Shown: one piece after another, positions 10,437-20,362 of the stretch | Layout: each line of letters opens with the position of its first letter | Position numbering within the stretch: position 1 is the stretch's first letter | Origin: Didymodactylos carnosus | Taxonomy: Eukaryota > Rotifera > Eurotatoria > Philodinida > Philodinidae | NCBI GenBank assembly: GCA_905250885.1 | Contig: CAJNOQ010000402.1 | Location: 1-51,940, forward strand | Direction: 5' to 3' | DNA: 51,940 bases | Made by a program: the position numbers and the translations under genes | Notes under the pieces: model-generated | What the model was told of the DNA's origin: nothing | The model's input: only the letters and a program-made list of their open reading frames with translations | The model's database searches: none

Positions 10437-12419
10437 TGGCATTGTGATACCTTTGCTGTCTTATCATCATCTAGTCTAGAAATTTCACAGAACTCAATAG
10501 TTATACACATTTTTTTTGTATGCTACTTGTGTTTTTAATTTTATCACAGTTTATTCACATTCACGTTTTCTCATGTTGGTCAGTTGTATGCGATTTATTT
10601 CACAACATGTTTGATTGGGTTCTTTTTGATGCTAGAATCCTTGTTTCATTTTGTTTTCTAATTGTAATTATGTTTAAAACAATGATCTTCGTTCAGCATA
10701 ATGTGTTTTAGTGTTTAAAAAATGTTCAGTTTTGTGTTACATGCAATATTGATTGCCGAAATATCTGTTCTACGTTTATTTTTGGCGTTTAGTTAAAGCA
10801 ATTAAAGCTATTGATAATCTAAAGTTGTATTCTTCTCTCGTGATTAATGTCATAATACTTTCTTCTGTCGTGTAAGAAGTAGCTTGTAAACATCATAGAT
10901 AATAATGATTATGTTTGATTGCGCAAACGAGTGGATTTAATTAGGTTTTCGCTTCAAGTTTGCCGATACGTTTTAGGTAGGGTTTTAACTTTATTAAATC
11001 TTACCATTGGCAAATATATTTCTACATAGTTAGAATTGCTAGTTTTATTTGTTTCATTTTTCTTTTTGTGAAACTAAACAAATACAAAAATTTCTGCGAG
11101 GTGTATACATTCAACCAAGAAGCGACTCACAAGCGCTCTTGATATATCGTATAGCAAATGATTCGAAAACAAAATTTACTTATGTTTTATGTCAAGATTG
11201 TGTACATGCCCCCGACATCTATGAATTTTAATAAAATTTCAGTTAATACCCTAAGCGATTTTGACATCTCTTCTGTCCTGATGAAAATATGACTCAGATC
11301 ATTGTTCCTTCGTTCTTGTGAATGACCTCTCATAACATTAAAAGCATCCATATTATTGAACAAATTGATATTTGTTCTGTTAGTTCAACTCAAATTTGAG
11401 TTTTTGCGTTTCGAGTGCGGTCGATTCAAGTTCTTACATAAATCAACAGGAAAATTTTCAGTTTTTCAATATTAGTATGGGATATGTACGATAACAGAGA
11501 AGAACTTAATCTCATTTGAGATTAGTTTTTAATTAAATTACATAAATTTAATTTTTAAAAAATTTAAATGAAAATATAGAATATTCTCATTTCAAATTGT
11601 CTCGACACCTTTGGGCACAGATGCAGTGGGATAACCCTATTTCAGTGGCCATTGGACTGGAGAGATGGAATTAAAGTTTAAAAAGAAAATGCTGACATTC
11701 AAATTGGCTTAACTTTGTGTCCTTTAGGTCCCAAATAAACAAAAACAATGATAAGTTTCTTTCCTGTTCTGTTCACTTTCAGATCATGAAGATCATAATT
11801 TATCAACAAACGAAACACACTTTGAACATAAGCAGCATGGTAGTGGATAGCAGTGGAGAACATTCAATACAGATGCGGATATCAACATCTAATTTTATAT
11901 TATCTGTTGAGTTTTAATAAACAAATAAATAAATAGTCTAAAACAAACTAAAGTAAACAAAAGGAAGCATCTGAGGTACTAGAAATCTGAGGTACTCTAC
12001 AAAACAGTCAACTACGAAAGCTATTCATTTTACAAACAGGTAAATATTTTTTTTGAGTATACAGTGTAATTTGTCTAATGGAACTCATTTCTAAAAAGGG
12101 AAATTTTTGACGTCACTGAAACAGATGCCGTACATAGTCAACCATCAATGTACCTATATTAGGTTTATTCACTTGAAAAATAAAATAGTTTTTGTTGCAA
12201 CTTATCATGATATCGAAAGCATCTCGATATTAAAGTCTCTCACACTATAGTCAAAAAACAGTTTCACATCGTTCTTTAAATTGTTCGACATGCAAGGTTA
12301 GCTGTCAATAAATTTTCAAGGTACTCTTTACCCTTGTCTACGCTATGTAGTTAATTTTGATATTCAAATCGTTGCTAAGAAGAGCCATGGCCGCCACATA
12401 TTCTTCTTACTGAAGGGCC
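10437..12419. other. DAW1 3' flank and gene-free region
   Basis: AT-rich DNA with short chance frames only. Part is likely the DAW1 3' UTR; an AATAAA at about 11230 is one possible end signal. No transposon ends were recognised before 12420. Confidence 0.4.
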
Positions 12420-12542
12420 AAAGTACGCTAGGACTGAAAGGCAGGCATAAGTCGCTAGTGTCATTGTGAGTTTACAATGATTGTGGCAACTTATATTCAA
12501 TCTATTGTGTTATAGGCCTAGCTTCCAGTTCTAGCGTATCTT
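12420..12542. repeat. Short imperfect inverted repeat
   Basis: The left arm at 12420-12450 (containing GTACGCTAGGACTG) pairs with 12510-12542 (containing CAGTTCTAGCGTATC), with a spacer of about 60 bp. No clear target duplication was identified, so it may be a decayed MITE or a foldback. Confidence 0.6.
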
Positions 12543-12654
12543 GACGCTTATTGAAGCATGTGTTCATGTCATTGGTTCTTATTTTTGTCCAATAGAATTC
12601 TTTCTTTCTTGTGCTGGGAAAATCACAAGAAAACAACATTGAAAAGATGGTGAC

Positions 12655-13157
12655 TAGGGATCAGTGGCAACCGTAATTTACCGTCGATAACGGTAAAAGA
12701 TTTTTTTACCGATATTTATTGTGATGCAATTTTAAAGGTTTTACCGTAAGCCGGTAACAGTAATAAAATTATTTTTACCGAAAATCTATTTTCATTTTCA
12801 CTACTACTATTTTGCAACTTTTGACTTACGTCAGAACGTGAAATCAAATATGGTTAAATATTCAATGTTTTTTAAAGATAAACTGTGAAGTGAAGTAGCT
12901 CTAAACCAAAACTTTCTGACTATTTCTCATTCATGTTAATTTCTTTTCGATGAATAAACATATTCATCGTAGTTTAAAAAATAATCTACATACATTATCA
13001 AAAACTTTGTAGTTATCGGTAACTTACTATCGGGTACGGTAAAAAAAATTACCGAAGTTTACTGCGGGAAAAGTTTGAGATTATCACGGTAAAAATCTGA
13101 AGTTGTTACCGAAGCATCGGTAATTGTAAGGCGTTATAGCGTTACCGCTCATCCCTA
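12655..13157. mobile_element. hAT-type MITE (503 bp) with TTACCG-rich ends
   Basis: The terminal inverted repeats begin TAGGGATCAGTGGCAAC on the left and TAGGGATGAGCGGTAAC at the inverted right end (14 of 17 match). Flanks ATGGTGAC (12647-12654) and ATGGAGAC (13158-13165) form an 8-bp target duplication with one mismatch, the hAT hallmark. The hexamer TTACCG/CGGTAA recurs many times toward both ends, like the subterminal motif clusters bound by hAT transposases. No transposase frame is present, so it is non-autonomous. Confidence 0.82.
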
Positions 13158-13239
13158 ATGGAGACATTTTTGTTTCATTCGTCTAAATTTACGAGTTGGT
13201 GAACCGATAATATACTATTTAAAAAAAATGACTCCTACT

Positions 13240-13668
13240 TAGAGATGTAAGCCGATCGGCTGGGCCGCGCCGAATGCGAAATTCTGAGGCGTCGTTCTCG
13301 ATAGGTCAAGTCGTTCGTTTTTTCCCTCTTTTGTTTCTGCGAGGAGTACGGTTAACATTTTCTTACTAGTCTTTTTGCTGACCAAGAAAGTATTTTTTCT
13401 ACGAAGAAAACAAACAAGCGCAAAGTACATTCGTTTTTTCTAATAAAGTCCTGTCGTATTCAACATAGTTATGCATGTTTCTGTGATTTTGAACGATCTG
13501 TTCGTTAAAGTAAAACAGTACTTTTATAATTTTCTGCATTATTTCTCGTTTTGAAAGATCAGCCAGCCGAAGGCGGCGAAAAATTTAGGGAAATATCCCA
13601 TCAGTCGCCGAAGTTCTGAGTTTTAGCCAGCCGCCGCCGTTTTTTTTTTGCATCGACTTACATCGCTA
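13240..13668. mobile_element. Second hAT-type MITE family (429 bp)
   Basis: The ends TAGAGATGTAAGCCGAT and, inverted, TAGCGATGTAAGTCGAT differ at two positions over 17. Flanking CTCCTACT (13232-13239) and CTTCTACT (13669-13676) are an 8-bp duplication with one mismatch. The interior is GC-rich near both ends, with repeated CAGCCG/GCCGCC words, unlike the surrounding AT-rich DNA. There is no transposase frame. Confidence 0.8.
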
Positions 13669-13700
13669 CTTCTACTGATGAACAGGATTTTTAACGGAGT

Positions 13701-14620
13701 ATTCTGTCGAAAACGTAGCACGTTTACATCGACTTCATTCGAATCGTTAAATATTAGCAGAACTAGTACGACTCGAGCGGCTGATGACGAATATCACGTT
13801 CAAAAGGTTTTAAAACAACGGCGGAGTGCCGTTTCGTACCTAGGAAGCCCCATTTTCCAGCAAAACGGACATTTTCATCGTTTTCTATAGGAACGTCTTT
13901 GAGTTGAAACTATCAGATTGGAATCTACGTATGAAGAGGTTACAGGATCTCGAAGGGAAAAAAAAGTTGAGAATTGTATGGTATTTGCCTGGAAAAAACT
14001 TTTTTTTTTGTAAGTGCTCAGTCAAAGATGAATACCTGTCTTTTTGGTTTCGAGTACGTGGAAGATGTAGAATAGCTCCCGCTCTGTAGTCCTGTGGAAT
14101 GACGTAGCACGTGCTCAAAATTTGAGAAACAAGGAGCATGGTCTTCAAAAGTTTCTATGATCAAATATTTTTAAATTTCAATAAGAATAAGTTCATCGAA
14201 CAGAGCTTGAAAAGACGGGTCGAATGCATATCTCATGGTCTTGTTTTGATTTAATTTCATCGGGGAAATGTAGTTTACAAAACAAGCCTATTTTTCGAAA
14301 AAAGCGACTTTTGTAAAAGTTTTTCTGAGACGCTTTGTTTTCCTTAACGTTTTGGAACTGTTTTTCGTTAGAGATTCTATAGCCCTTCATACGTAGATTC
14401 TAAACTGACAGTTCCAGTTCAACGATGTTTCGTTAGAAAACGATGGAAATGTCCGTTTTGCTGGAAAATGGGGCCTCATAGGCACGAAAATCACTCCGCC
14501 GTTGTTTTGAAATCTTTTGAACGTGATATTTGTCATCGGCCGCTCGAGTTGTACTAGTTCTGTCATTATTTAACGATTCGAATGAAGTCGACGTAAACGC
14601 GATACGTTTTCATAAGAATT
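13701..14620. repeat. 0.92-kb foldback element with ~240-bp arms
   Basis: The left arm (13701-13936) and right arm (about 14385-14620) are inverted copies with scattered differences, sharing long blocks such as CCCATTTTCCAGCAAAACGG, TCGACTTCATTCGAATCG and GAATCTACGTATGAAG. Weaker pairing may continue inward. The small frames in the arms look like by-products. It begins about 30 bp after the second MITE. The superfamily is unknown. Confidence 0.85.
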
Positions 14621-15226
14621 ACCCAAAGACTTCAGAGATTTCTTAGCATCAATTTCTAAGTCAATGTGTCATTTCTCGTATACGGTTAACACTTTACTTC
14701 CACTTCCTAAATGAATAAAATTAGTGTTTATTTTACTAGAGGAGAAAATTAAATAGTTCGTTGCGTTACTTTTTTCAAGCAAAAGGAAAAAAAACTGTAG
14801 TCGCTTAAAAGACAAACGTTTTCTTGGATCAAAACATCACGAATGTTGAAGTCTAAAGTACGAAAAAATGGATACTTTAGTTTAGGATTTATTGTGACAT
14901 ACTGCTTTAGGAAATAATTGACTTGACTTTACTTTGGATAAAGGTAAATAAACAAATTATTTCACCTTTTTATTTAGTCAGACAGGTAAAGTAAATATGC
15001 AGTAAAATGCTACTTGTTGTCTGTTGATCAGTGAAGTAACGAGAGAGTAAAGTAAGAGGAAAACTATGACAATTAGATTATTTTATGAAGTTTCTCCCGT
15101 CATCAAAAATGTCTGGTTGCTTGAACTTTTACTGTAATTGTAAGAGATTTCATAATTCTTAAATCTCGTTATTTTCAGAATAGATTCAATTTTGTTAACT
15201 TACCAATAATCTGACAAATTTCCAGG
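14621..15226. other. Upstream region of the first SR-protein gene
   Basis: About 600 bp of AT-rich non-coding DNA that presumably contains the promoter. No TATA element or named regulatory site could be supported beyond the acceptor-like site at its end. Confidence 0.4.
15198..15226 (+). promoter_or_regulatory. Splice-acceptor-like site abutting the start codon
   Basis: The sequence ends ACAAATTTCCAG at 15225, leaving a single base before the ATG at 15227. With no obvious matching donor nearby, this fits a trans-splice acceptor or the end of a 5' UTR intron. Confidence 0.55.
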
Positions 15227-17085
15227 ATGCCTGGATATAGTCGTTCACTATCTCCTAGAAGTGGAGGCCGTTCTCGTTCTCGATCTCGATCAAATGATCA
15301 TTTTCGTGAGGATGAACAATTTCGTTTGCATTTTGCCGATTTATCACCTAATATTACGAAACGTGAAATTGAAAAAGCTATCGAAAAATATGGTCCAATC
15401 TTAGATGTGTGGCATGCTCAAGCGTCATGTTTTGCATTCATCGTTGTTAAGTATCGTGAAGACGGACAACGAGCAATCGATGAATTAGATGGACGGTAAG
15501 AAGGCAGAAGTTAAATTATCCTGCGTTTTAAAATTCTTTGTTATAGATTTCTTGGTGGAAGTCGTGTACGGGTATCTTGGGCAAGACCAAGAACAAGAGG
15601 TGGAAAAAGAAAATGGGATCCAAACATGTAAGCTCTTATGCATAAAACTTCTTCAAGGCAAACTTGTGAAACTTTTTTCATGTAGGCGTTGTTATCAATG
15701 TGGACAAAAAGGACATTTTAGCCGAGATTGCAATGATTTTTGGTCACAAAAGAAAAGTAGAAACGGTGGTGGGCACAGTGGAAATGGACGACGATCGAGG
15801 TAAGTGTGATAGAAGAATTAAAAAGCGCACTGTTCATTTTTTTTCATTTCGCTTAATATGATTAAAAAAGAACTTGAAAATCAATCGTTCTCCTTTCCCA
15901 TATATCTTTTTCTTTCACTATTTATTTTTCCTTCTCTCTCTTAAACTTCAGATTATGGATGATTGTTATTATCCAAACGAAATAAGGCACATACACACAT
16001 GTATTCTGGATTTTAATGGTGCTCTGAGTAGCAGCAGCAGTTTGAGCCATCTGTGTCTATTGTCAGTTAGAGATATGGATGTACAATATGGAGCGTGTAG
16101 GAACTAATATACACAAGTTGTTTGCTCACTTTTTCTTTCTCTTGGAAAAGAACTGAGTTTGGTTAAAAAAAGAAAGAAAAACATGCTTCCTTCATTATTT
16201 GGGGATTTGGACATATACGTTGTTGTTTTTTCTGGTCTGGATTGTTGGATTATTAAAGGTAACATACGAACAATGACCTTGAACAGTAGAAAGAGAGATT
16301 ACGTGTTTTTTATTTTGACATATCTAATTCTTCTATGTTAGCATGTCTGAGTGTATTTTTGTGGTATTTTTAGATCACGTTCAAATCAACGTAATCGCTC
16401 GGTATCAAGTGATAGACGTCGTAGTTATACAAGAAGTCGGTAAGTGAAAAAATAAACATTTTCCTCCTGTTTATTGTTAATAGAATTGATTTTTTTTGTT
16501 TTGTTTGTTTTAGTACACGTTCTCGATCACCATCTCATGGGAAAGTTATTCGTGAAGATCGTCATTCAAGGTCTGCTGTTTTGTTGTTATTTGTATATAC
16601 AAATCTCATCTTTTCTTCCATTTTAGTGGTACCAAAAGTAGAACTTCTAGACGTCGTCCACCAGAATTTTATACAAGGTATAAACATTGTTCATTAATTT
16701 AGTCGATTTACAATCTACTTTTCTGATGGTTGTTTACTTGTTCTTGTTAATGACAAAAAAATCCTATTAATGATCGTTGATAACTGAAGACTGAGAAATG
16801 ATAGTTTTACTTTTGTATCGTTACCCCTTTAGTAGTAGTTGTTGCTCTTAAACGGTTGCAACGTTGAAGGTTCGATTTGAAGTCAAGATAACGAGAATAT
16901 TCAGATTTACATGCTTTAAATCAGGTAAAGGGTTTCTGATAGTAGTTGGCCAACAATCTAAATTTGATAAGCACTCTAATTCATGTTTTACAGCTTTTAA
17001 GAAATATATCTATCTAGCGTATCGTTTGACGTCGGATAGCTCGTATAATATGTCTCTTATCTGTTTTAGTCCACCACGTGTTTAA
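15227..17085 (+). CDS. SRSF7-like SR splicing factor, paralogue A (7 exons)
   Basis: Exons 15227-15495, 15547-15627, 15686-15799, 16374-16439, 16514-16570, 16627-16677 and 17070-17085 join to 217 residues. Order: a short N-terminal RS patch (about 5-22); an RRM (about 30-105) with RNP2-like LHFADL, the SRSF3/7-type VWHAQ and RNP1-like CFAFIVVKY; a CCHC zinc knuckle CYQCGQKGHFSRDC (119-132); and a C-terminal RS tail. SRSF7-class proteins bind exonic enhancers in pre-mRNA and aid splicing and mRNA export in the nucleus. Every intron is phase 2, and the middle exons (81, 114, 66, 57 and 51 bp) are multiples of three, so RS-tail exons could be skipped without frameshift. The exon 5 donor GTCTGC is weak. 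The last exon adds only SPPRV. The third intron (574 bp) is much larger than most and may hold a regulated exon. Class is secure; exact orthology is not. Confidence 0.88.
15952..16258 (+). other. Candidate poison exon in intron 3 of SR paralogue A
   Basis: A long pyrimidine tract leads to an excellent acceptor (CTTAAACTTCAG, ending 15951), and a donor AAAG/GTAACA follows at 16259. Inclusion after exon 3 would hit an in-frame TAA after about 11 codons. SR genes in animals commonly self-limit through such exons. This is a hypothesis from splice signals only. Confidence 0.3.
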
Positions 17086-18128
17086 AGTACAAATTAGAAA
17101 CTGTTTTTAAAAATTTACTAATAGAATGAGTAATTGATTTGTGTTTACTTTATGTTACTTTGATAGACAATTACTCACTCAAACAAAACCACTGGATGCG
17201 TACGTGTATGTGTATAACAGTTTATGTATTATATGACTATTTTATCTTGTTTTCTGTGAACCTAATTAGGGATGAAGTTGCATGTTTTGGCTTGTTTTGT
17301 TGCTATTCTCCTTAATAATTGATCTAAAATTTTTTTGGTTTTGTTTGTTGCTTTATCATATTTTAAATAAATTAAAAGATGATCTTCATTGTGTTTTTCG
17401 TTTCAGCTTTTTTTTCGTATTTCTGAAAAAATATCATTGTGTCAAGTAAATATTGAAACTATATACGTCTGTTTTTTTTTCTAGAACATGTTGATTATCT
17501 GTTGTTAAAAAAAAATAGTGTTTCCCAATATATCTGTAGGACAAAAAATAAAAATATGTTACCTTGTTGTATTTGTCATTTTAATAATGGATAATGTCAA
17601 ATTAATGTAACTCTCTATTGTCGAGAAACATTTCTTAATGTGGCATTTAATATTGTACTTGGACTGTTGAAAGTAGCAAGTCATTTGTGAAGTTATCTAA
17701 GATTTTATTTCTAAAACTATAGGTCAGTTTGCTACAGATTATACACAATGAAAATTCTAGTGATCGAATACGCGTTACAGCATTAAGTGAAAAAATGTTC
17801 AATGTGTTCATCGCCATAAAACAAGAATTTTACGCTAATTAACGCGTAACATTTGTTAACTGATAAGAACTCACTAAAATTTTTCACTGGATATTGTCCT
17901 TTTTATAGTTGATCTAAAATGCGCTAAGAAATAGAGTAAATCGTACAATTGATGGATGGGTAAATACAATACTTTTGTAATTAATTCATAACTTGAAATA
18001 GTCCAAGATAGTAAATGGATTATTTCTCTGTAAATGTTATCTAGTGTATTCTGGATGTTTTCTGAGTGTTTTTTTACATAGTTTATTCTATGAATTTCAT
18101 TGACTATTCTATATTTTAGATAAAAATA
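17086..18128. other. Intergenic region between the two SR genes
   Basis: About 1 kb, AT-rich and non-coding. Possible poly(A) signals for paralogue A are AAATAAAT near 17365 and AATAAA near 17548. It ends in a splice-acceptor-like site (18119) 9 nt before the next start codon. Confidence 0.5.
18108..18119 (+). promoter_or_regulatory. Splice-acceptor-like site 9 nt before SR paralogue B ATG
   Basis: ATTCTATATTTTAG ends at 18119 and the start codon is at 18129. It is the same arrangement as in the other four genes with visible starts. Confidence 0.5.
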
Positions 18129-19642
18129 ATGCCCCGCTCACGATCACCAGCTTCTCGTTCTCCCTCACCATCTGATTATGATTCGCGTTATCGTGGTGGA
18201 CGTAATAATTATGATGATGATCAATTTCGAATCCATATTGCAGAACTTTCATCAAGTTGTAAACAAAAGGAGATTGAAAAGACATTTTCAGAATTTGGAC
18301 AAATAGCTGGTGAGGATGAACTGTCTATTCGTAAATAATTAAAATCTAAAAAGTCTTTCTTAATTTAAGAAGTATGGCATGCACAAGCATCATGTTTTGC
18401 ATTTGTGGTCTATAAATACAAATCAGATGCACAGAAAGCTATCGATGTTATGGACGGAAGGTATGACATAAGATGACTACAAAACTGTTAGTTAACTGAA
18501 CTGAGGAAATTACTATCTAAAATGTTCATTCTGGCGTACGTAAAAAATTCAAAACATCTCTTCTTCTCTATTATAATACTTTTCAATAAACGGTTTCAAA
18601 AGTGACAGTTGTTATCCAGTTATCCTTTTCTGTTAAGATCATTTAGTGGAACAAGAATACGGGTGACATGGGCTCGTGAGTATTCATGGCTTTGTATCTG
18701 GAACAACATTGCTAATTTCAATCTCGTTTTTTTCTCCTGAGGTCCACGTATAAGAGATCGTCCGCGAAGATTTGATCCAAACATGCGTTGTTACCAATGT
18801 GGTCAACGAGGGCATTTTAGGTGAGAATACAAAGATAATATTTCTGATATAAGACTAATAAGTATAATTTATTTTTAGTCGCGATTGTGAGGGTTTATCA
18901 CAAACAAGATCTTCAGCATATCGAAAAGATGGTGATAGAGATGGAAGAGATAGTAGACGACAATATAGCCGTCAATCAAGGTAAATAGATTCAAACAACA
19001 AAAGACATTAAATAATAATATTATCTTTGCCGGTACTAAACGGACAGAAGTGACACTTTAGTGTGTTTATTCGTCTTTACATCGATTATATTTCTTGAAT
19101 AGCTCAAACACAGGCACACACAAATACGCAGCTTATGGGAGATTGAAGACAGATGAAAGAAAAAAGTATCCTCCCAGTTGGAGAGACAGTTTTGGTGTTT
19201 CGAATATCTGTATACTATATTTGGGTTTGGAATAACAAAGTGTGTTGTTGTTGACTACATAAGCCTATTTGTAGTTAGATGATCGATTGCTTTGATATTG
19301 TACATGCATGTGTACATGGAAGTGTTCGTTTTTGTATGAATATGGTCTGTTGTTGTTGCGTTTGGATTTATGGTCAGAAATATCGATCATTTGGCTATAT
19401 ATTTGGTAAATGAATATAATTTTAAAATGGTTTAGATCACGGTCACCGATACAACAACAGCGTCGGGGTGATAATACTAACAGCAGCAGCGGACAAAGAC
19501 GTTATAGTTCAAGGGAACGACCGAGAAATTCCCATGATGGTGGATCAAGATACAATAATAATAGGTAAGTGAGTGGAGTAAAAGTTCTATTAACTCAAAC
19601 TAAATCTGTTGCATATTGTCTTTTTCATTTTTCAGATCCTAG
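18129..19642 (+). CDS. SRSF7-like SR splicing factor, paralogue B (7 exons)
   Basis: Exons 18129-18309, 18370-18460, 18638-18675, 18742-18820, 18879-18980, 19436-19564 and 19636-19642 give 208 residues with the same layout as paralogue A: an N-terminal RS patch, an RRM (about 34-106; RNP2-like IHIAEL, RNP1-like CFAFVVYKY), a zinc knuckle CYQCGQRGHFSRDC (120-133) and a C-terminal RS/Q/N tail. The block WHAQASCFAF is identical in both proteins, as is the segment DPNMRCYQCGQ. It is a tandem duplicate about 1 kb downstream on the same strand. Introns after MDGR match between copies, whereas introns inside the RRM (18310), in the WAR codon (18676) and in HFSR (18821) are specific to B, and the one at NM (15628) is specific to A. 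The last coding exon is seven bases; retaining the final intron would also stop at once (AGG TAA). Confidence 0.88.
19103..19404 (+). other. Candidate alternative/poison exon in SR paralogue B
   Basis: This lies in the 455-bp intron 5. An acceptor TTTCTTGAATAG ends at 19102, and a donor TTTG/GTAAAT is at 19405. Read in the phase of exon 5 it stays open for about 43 codons (including HKYAAYGRLK) before TAA. Its size and position parallel the candidate in paralogue A. Splice-signal evidence only. Confidence 0.28.
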
Positions 19643-19898
19643 GTACAAACAATTTTGGTTTTGGTTTTGTTTTTATATCTTTTGTGATAAATATTATTGT
19701 TTTATAAGGTAAAGTTGATTAAGAAACAGCCGTTCCCAGAAGTAGCTCCTGCAGTGTTTTACTGAGGAAAGTAACGTGGGAACGATTTCTCCTACTTTTG
19801 TTTTATCAAAGAAGTGAAAAATGATCAGATACTACATAGCTTTCATACTAGTTTAAGATTGTCCTCCCAAAGTTTTAGTTCCTTGATCCCTTTTAAGT

Positions 19899-20362
19899 GT
19901 GCCTAATGCAAACTTACAGCAAAATTTTGTTTCCAGCTTGTTATACATCGTTGGATATAGCGCATCGAGCTGGTTAAGAAAATGTATACTGATGTGTATT
20001 TCAAATTTTTTAATATATATGTTTATAAAATTGGTTGACGGCATTTTAGGAAGTTCGTTTGGGACACCTATACTGGACAAGTCTTTAACTTTGACATTGA
20101 TCAAACACCATTTTTCTATTCAATATTTAATGCTGAATAAGAAAAAACTACTTTAGAAAATACAGACTAACAAAGACAAGGAAAATTTAAATTTTTTTGA
20201 ACTTGAATTTTTCGAGTTTTTCTAACATGAATTTTTTACCATGAAAGAGCTTTTTTCAAAAATTATAAAAGTATATTTTCTTAATCAGCTTGATGCGCTC
20301 TATCAAACAATGTATAATAAGTTGGAAAAAATTTTTTGCTGTAAATTTGCATTAGGTGCACC
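19899..20362. repeat. Imperfect foldback (~95-bp arms)
   Basis: 19899-19995 is an inverted copy of about 20268-20362; shared blocks include CCTAATGCAAA, ATATAGCGCATC/ATAGAGCGCATC and TTAAGAAAAT. The interior (about 20068-20116, TATACTGGACAAGTCTTTAA and TTGATCAAACACCATT) resembles the arms of the larger foldback at 38.85-40.41 kb, so the two may belong to one family. Confidence 0.65.

Noticed and set aside
13648..14390. Small frames on both strands inside the 13.7-14.6 kb foldback
   Set aside because: They mirror each other because the DNA is an inverted repeat; none shows a transposase signature.
17260..17285. TAGGGATGAAG resembling a hAT terminal sequence
   Set aside because: No inverted partner or 8-bp duplication was found within a reasonable distance.
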